Part shown: in pieces, positions 6,309 through 8,101 of the stretch | Layout of the letters: every line of letters begins with the position of its first letter | Numbering within the stretch: position 1 is the first letter of the stretch | From: Candidatus Parvarchaeota archaeon | GTDB lineage: Archaea > Micrarchaeota > Micrarchaeia > Anstonellales > VGKX01 | Length of the DNA stretch: 8,101 nt | Direction: 5' to 3' | Assembly (NCBI GenBank): GCA_016866895.1 | Contig: VGKX01000041.1 | Coordinates: forward strand, 1 to 8,101 | Translations under genes and position numbers: made by a program | The notes under the pieces: generated by a model | Database searches by the model: none | Told to the model about the DNA's origin: nothing | What the model saw: the letters and a program-made list of their open reading frames with translations, nothing else

Positions 6309-6833
6309 CTACTGGTTTCTTGCCACATGCCCGAATTTTGCGTAGGGCCTGCCTGTCGGGTTCTCAAGGCTTTCAAAAACGACCTGTGAAATCCTCATCC
6401 CGCTTCTGATTGTGATTGGAAAAGGGGCCATATTCACTATTTCAAGCACCTGCCTGTTTGAGCTTCCTGGCTGCACAAGCGCCGAAGTTATGTGCACTGC
6501 AAGGCCCATGCGCGCAAACCTGCTTCTTCCCTCAAGTGTCCCCATTATGTCAGGCGCCAGGGTTATTTTTTCAACTGTCAGCCCAAGACACATTTCCTGA
6601 GACTTGAGGGTTAGGGAATCTGCCACTATCTTTTGCGTGGCCTTTTGGAAGCCTACTTTTGAAAGGTCAACAGGCCGCTTGGAGCACTCGTATTTTTTTT
6701 TGAACTTCCAAAATACGCCATCAAGGGTCAGGTCAATGCTTGCCCCGCCTATCTGGTCTGGCTTTAGTTTTGGCGAAAAAACAAGCCTTTTTTGCGCTAT
6801 TGCCTTTTTTATGTCAAAGTCGGACATTACCAT
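6309..6833 (-). CDS. dcd: dCTP deaminase (dCTP deaminase/dUTPase superfamily), divergent
   Basis: 174 residues, from the ATG at 6833. The family makes dUTP (or dUMP in bifunctional archaeal forms) from dCTP for thymidylate synthesis. Visible motifs are GASIDLTLD (residues 30-38), GRSRFARMGLAVH (102-114), QVLEIVN (128-134) and GMRISQVVFE near 145-154. With the same spacing as E. coli Dcd, the key Ser (104), Arg (108) and catalytic Glu (131) are kept. Three normally conserved positions differ: the second Ser of RSS is Arg105, the Ala of TA is Ser117, and the Asp of IDPG is Gln121. The GFxG turn reads GSSN. Deaminase activity is plausible but substrate handling may be changed. The frame is open up to 6971, but those extra 46 residues are unlike Dcd and would span the TATA box at 6857-6865. 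The ATGs at 6833 and 6827 both fit the MSDFDIKKAI start. The Yip1-family gene follows after 15 bases. Confidence 0.82.
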   Translation of the reverse strand: MVMSDFDIKKAIAQKRLVFSPKLKPDQIGGASIDLTLDGVFWKFKKKYECSKRPVDLSKVGFQKATQKIVADSLTLKSQEMCLGLTVEKITLAPDIMGTLEGRSRFARMGLAVHITSALVQPGSSNRQVLEIVNMAPFPITIRSGMRISQVVFESLENPTGRPYAKFGHVARNQ

Positions 6834-6856
6834 AAGTTGCTTATCTAAAAAAAGAC

Positions 6857-6865
6857 TTATATAAA
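6857..6865 (-). promoter_or_regulatory. TATA box of the dCTP deaminase-like gene
   Basis: On the minus strand the sequence is TTTATATAA, centred about 28 bases before the ATG at 6833 and 34 before the one at 6827. It sets the start of the deaminase-like gene and implies little or no leader. The core is nearly palindromic, so it could also serve the plus strand. A T7 tract (6847-6853) lies between the box and the start. Confidence 0.65.
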
Positions 6866-6904
6866 CCAATCTGTATGTTATGGCAGTAGGGCAATAATCA
6901 CAGG

Positions 6905-6994
6905 ATGGCAAAAGCAAAATTGCGTTGTTTGGCATGTCCAACCAAATCAAAGAAAGCAGCAGCAATTCCAATAACAGGTGTCAATCCAAATTAA
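6905..6994 (+). CDS. Possible 29-residue basic CxxC microprotein
   Basis: An ATG-started frame in the spacer between the deaminase-like gene and the unrecognised gene, on the strand opposite both. It encodes MAKAKLRCLACPT, a KSKK stretch and a short AAAIPITG tail. It is basic and holds a single C-x-x-C pair (residues 8 and 11), as in half of a zinc knuckle. Its codons (GCA, AAA, CCA, ATA) resemble the neighbours. The near-palindromic TATA box at 6857-6865 could fire rightward, with a start near 6888. No clear ribosome binding site is present, and a frame this short can arise by chance. I do not recognise a family. Confidence 0.2.
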   Translation: MAKAKLRCLACPTKSKKAAAIPITGVNPN

Positions 6995-7032
6995 ACCAGC
7001 TGTCCTGATGCCATCTCCTCTGCAATATTCAC

Positions 7033-8101
7033 TTATTTTACCCCAATCCGTTGGGCAAGCGTTTTTAACGATGCGTTCAAGTTTGCAAACTTATTCATGT
7101 GCACAATGCCAGCCATTGCATTTATTGTGTGGAGTTTTCTCAACCTCATGTATTCTGCAACTTTTTCTTTGTAATCGCTCCCAACAACGCTTTTTGCATG
7201 CTCCATAATTTCATTTTTGCCCTTCAAAAGCCTTGCAGGGTTCTCAATTATCCTGCCATCTTCAAGCTTAATCATTATTCCATTTAGCGCACTGGCATCA
7301 ACGCTTTTTGCAATGAGCCCAAGCTCTGTTTTTCCAGTGTCTTTCTGCCTGTCAAATTTGGCTATCTCATCAATGCCTTCGACAAGCGGGCCGACAAGTG
7401 TTAAATAATTTGTTTGACGGGGTGTGAAGTCGCTGCCAATCCTCTCCAGACTGTACGGTGCTCCAAACAAGACTCTGTCAAATGAAATATTATCCGCCTG
7501 CCTGTGCGCCACCTCATCCATCTCGCTTTTTCGCAACGCAGTGTGCATCTCAATCTCGATTTTTTTTGCTCTCCCACCTGCTTCTTTTCCAAAATTTTCC
7601 GAGTGCAAGACCAACTTAACTTCTTTTGGCATCTGTTTTGTGCCTGGGGTGATGGCTTCGCTGTAAGTTATCTGTATTGGTTTGTCTGTGCTTTTCCTCT
7701 CAACAAGGCTTTTCACGTCCAAGTCAAGGTCGTGCAGAGTTGCCTCAAGATATGCGATTTTATTAGAATTGCCAATATCCGCCCTGGTATTTGTCTTAAG
7801 ATTTTCAAGGCTTTGCTCGATTTGCGAATTTATCTGCATAACCGCTTCAAGCTTTGCTTTAATCATTTCCTTGAATCCTTCCTTCCTTGGTTTGTCAATC
7901 TCGGGAAGCTTTTCGCACTCTGCAAGGTATAGAAGTGAAATCAGGATGTTTTCCGGTGTGAAATACCTGCGTAGGTCGGCTTCAAGATAGTCCCCCTGTT
8001 TGAATCTTATATGCCTTTTCACCTGCCTCAAAACATCGTAAAGTATGTGCGCATGGGCAGGTGAGAGTGGTTCAAGCTCGTTTTCAATTATCTCAAGGTA
8101 T
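7033..8101 (-). CDS. Unrecognised protein, N-terminus beyond the window
   Basis: The frame is open from the right edge of the window to the TAA at 7033-7035, giving at least 355 residues. A TTG at 8031 could be read as a start, but the frame continues upstream with normal protein-like sequence (residues such as ENELEPLSPAHAHILYDV), so the gene is treated as partial. There is no signal peptide, membrane segment, zinc motif or P-loop in the visible part. The first third is helical and charged; from the TTG codon, residues about 47-90 look like a coiled coil rich in Lys/Glu/Gln. The middle has beta-like stretches (KPIQITYSEAI, EVKLVLHSENF, KKIEIEMH), and the end is again helical and basic (DYKEKVAEYMRLRKLH). 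I cannot assign a family or function. Codon use is like the neighbouring genes, with slightly more A/T. The next gene downstream on this strand, the deaminase-like one, has its own promoter. Confidence 0.75.
   Translation of the reverse strand, partial: YLEIIENELEPLSPAHAHILYDVLRQVKRHIRFKQGDYLEADLRRYFTPENILISLLYLAECEKLPEIDKPRKEGFKEMIKAKLEAVMQINSQIEQSLENLKTNTRADIGNSNKIAYLEATLHDLDLDVKSLVERKSTDKPIQITYSEAITPGTKQMPKEVKLVLHSENFGKEAGGRAKKIEIEMHTALRKSEMDEVAHRQADNISFDRVLFGAPYSLERIGSDFTPRQTNYLTLVGPLVEGIDEIAKFDRQKDTGKTELGLIAKSVDASALNGIMIKLEDGRIIENPARLLKGKNEIMEHAKSVVGSDYKEKVAEYMRLRKLHTINAMAGIVHMNKFANLNASLKTLAQRIGVK

Noticed and set aside
6847..6853. T7 tract on the minus strand as a terminator for the unrecognised gene
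   Set aside because: It lies about 180 bases past that gene's stop and between the deaminase TATA box and its start, so it is more simply part of the A/T-rich promoter region.
6834..6971. N-terminal extension of the deaminase-like gene by 46 codons
   Set aside because: It is unlike dCTP deaminases and spans the TATA box; starts at 6833 or 6827 fit the promoter and the family's N-terminus.

Overview
The window looks archaeal. Where a start can be judged, an A/T-rich TATA-like box lies about 24-28 bases upstream of the likely start codon, which suggests leaderless mRNAs. This is seen for the PfkB kinase, the M48 peptidase, the gamma-like oxidoreductase gene and the dCTP deaminase. The content also fits a small euryarchaeal or DPANN-like genome: 2-oxoacid:ferredoxin oxidoreductase-type subunits encoded as separate genes, a dCTP deaminase, a Yip1-family membrane protein, a PfkB kinase and a ThiF/E1-like protein. 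I cannot name the species. No rRNA, tRNA, CRISPR array or insertion sequence was seen.

Layout. Plus strand: the tail of a ThiF/MoeB/E1-like gene (3-200), then a PfkB-family kinase (244-1209). Convergent to these, and transcribed leftward, are an M48 metallopeptidase with its own promoter (1231-2064) and, upstream of it, a three-gene cluster read in the order gamma (5033-5566), alpha (3910-5028), beta-like (2161-3864), with a promoter before gamma and a T-run after beta. Further upstream on the minus strand are a Yip1-family membrane protein (5646-6293) just behind a dCTP deaminase-like gene (6309-6833). A 199-base spacer holds the deaminase promoter and possibly a 29-codon plus-strand ORF. 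Last is an unrecognised, N-terminally cut-off minus-strand gene (7033-8101).

The most interesting unit is the gamma-alpha-beta cluster. All three proteins align by eye along their length with PorC, PorA and PorB of pyruvate:ferredoxin oxidoreductase. Yet residues that define the active enzyme appear to be missing from each: the beta thiamine-diphosphate GDG motif and part of its [4Fe-4S] cysteine set, the alpha YPITP motif and substrate arginine, and the gamma GRGGQG/ERRGAP motifs. The delta (2x[4Fe-4S] ferredoxin) gene is also absent from the cluster. The beta-like protein instead carries a charged, probably disordered tail of about 280 residues. The open frames, tight spacing and a dedicated promoter suggest a retained, repurposed 'pseudo-PFOR' complex rather than decay. 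Its function cannot be read from the sequence.

The other genes are housekeeping-like: nucleotide metabolism, membrane protein quality control, sugar or nucleoside phosphorylation, and sulfur-carrier or ubiquitin-like activation. No functional link between them and the PFOR-like cluster is evident.
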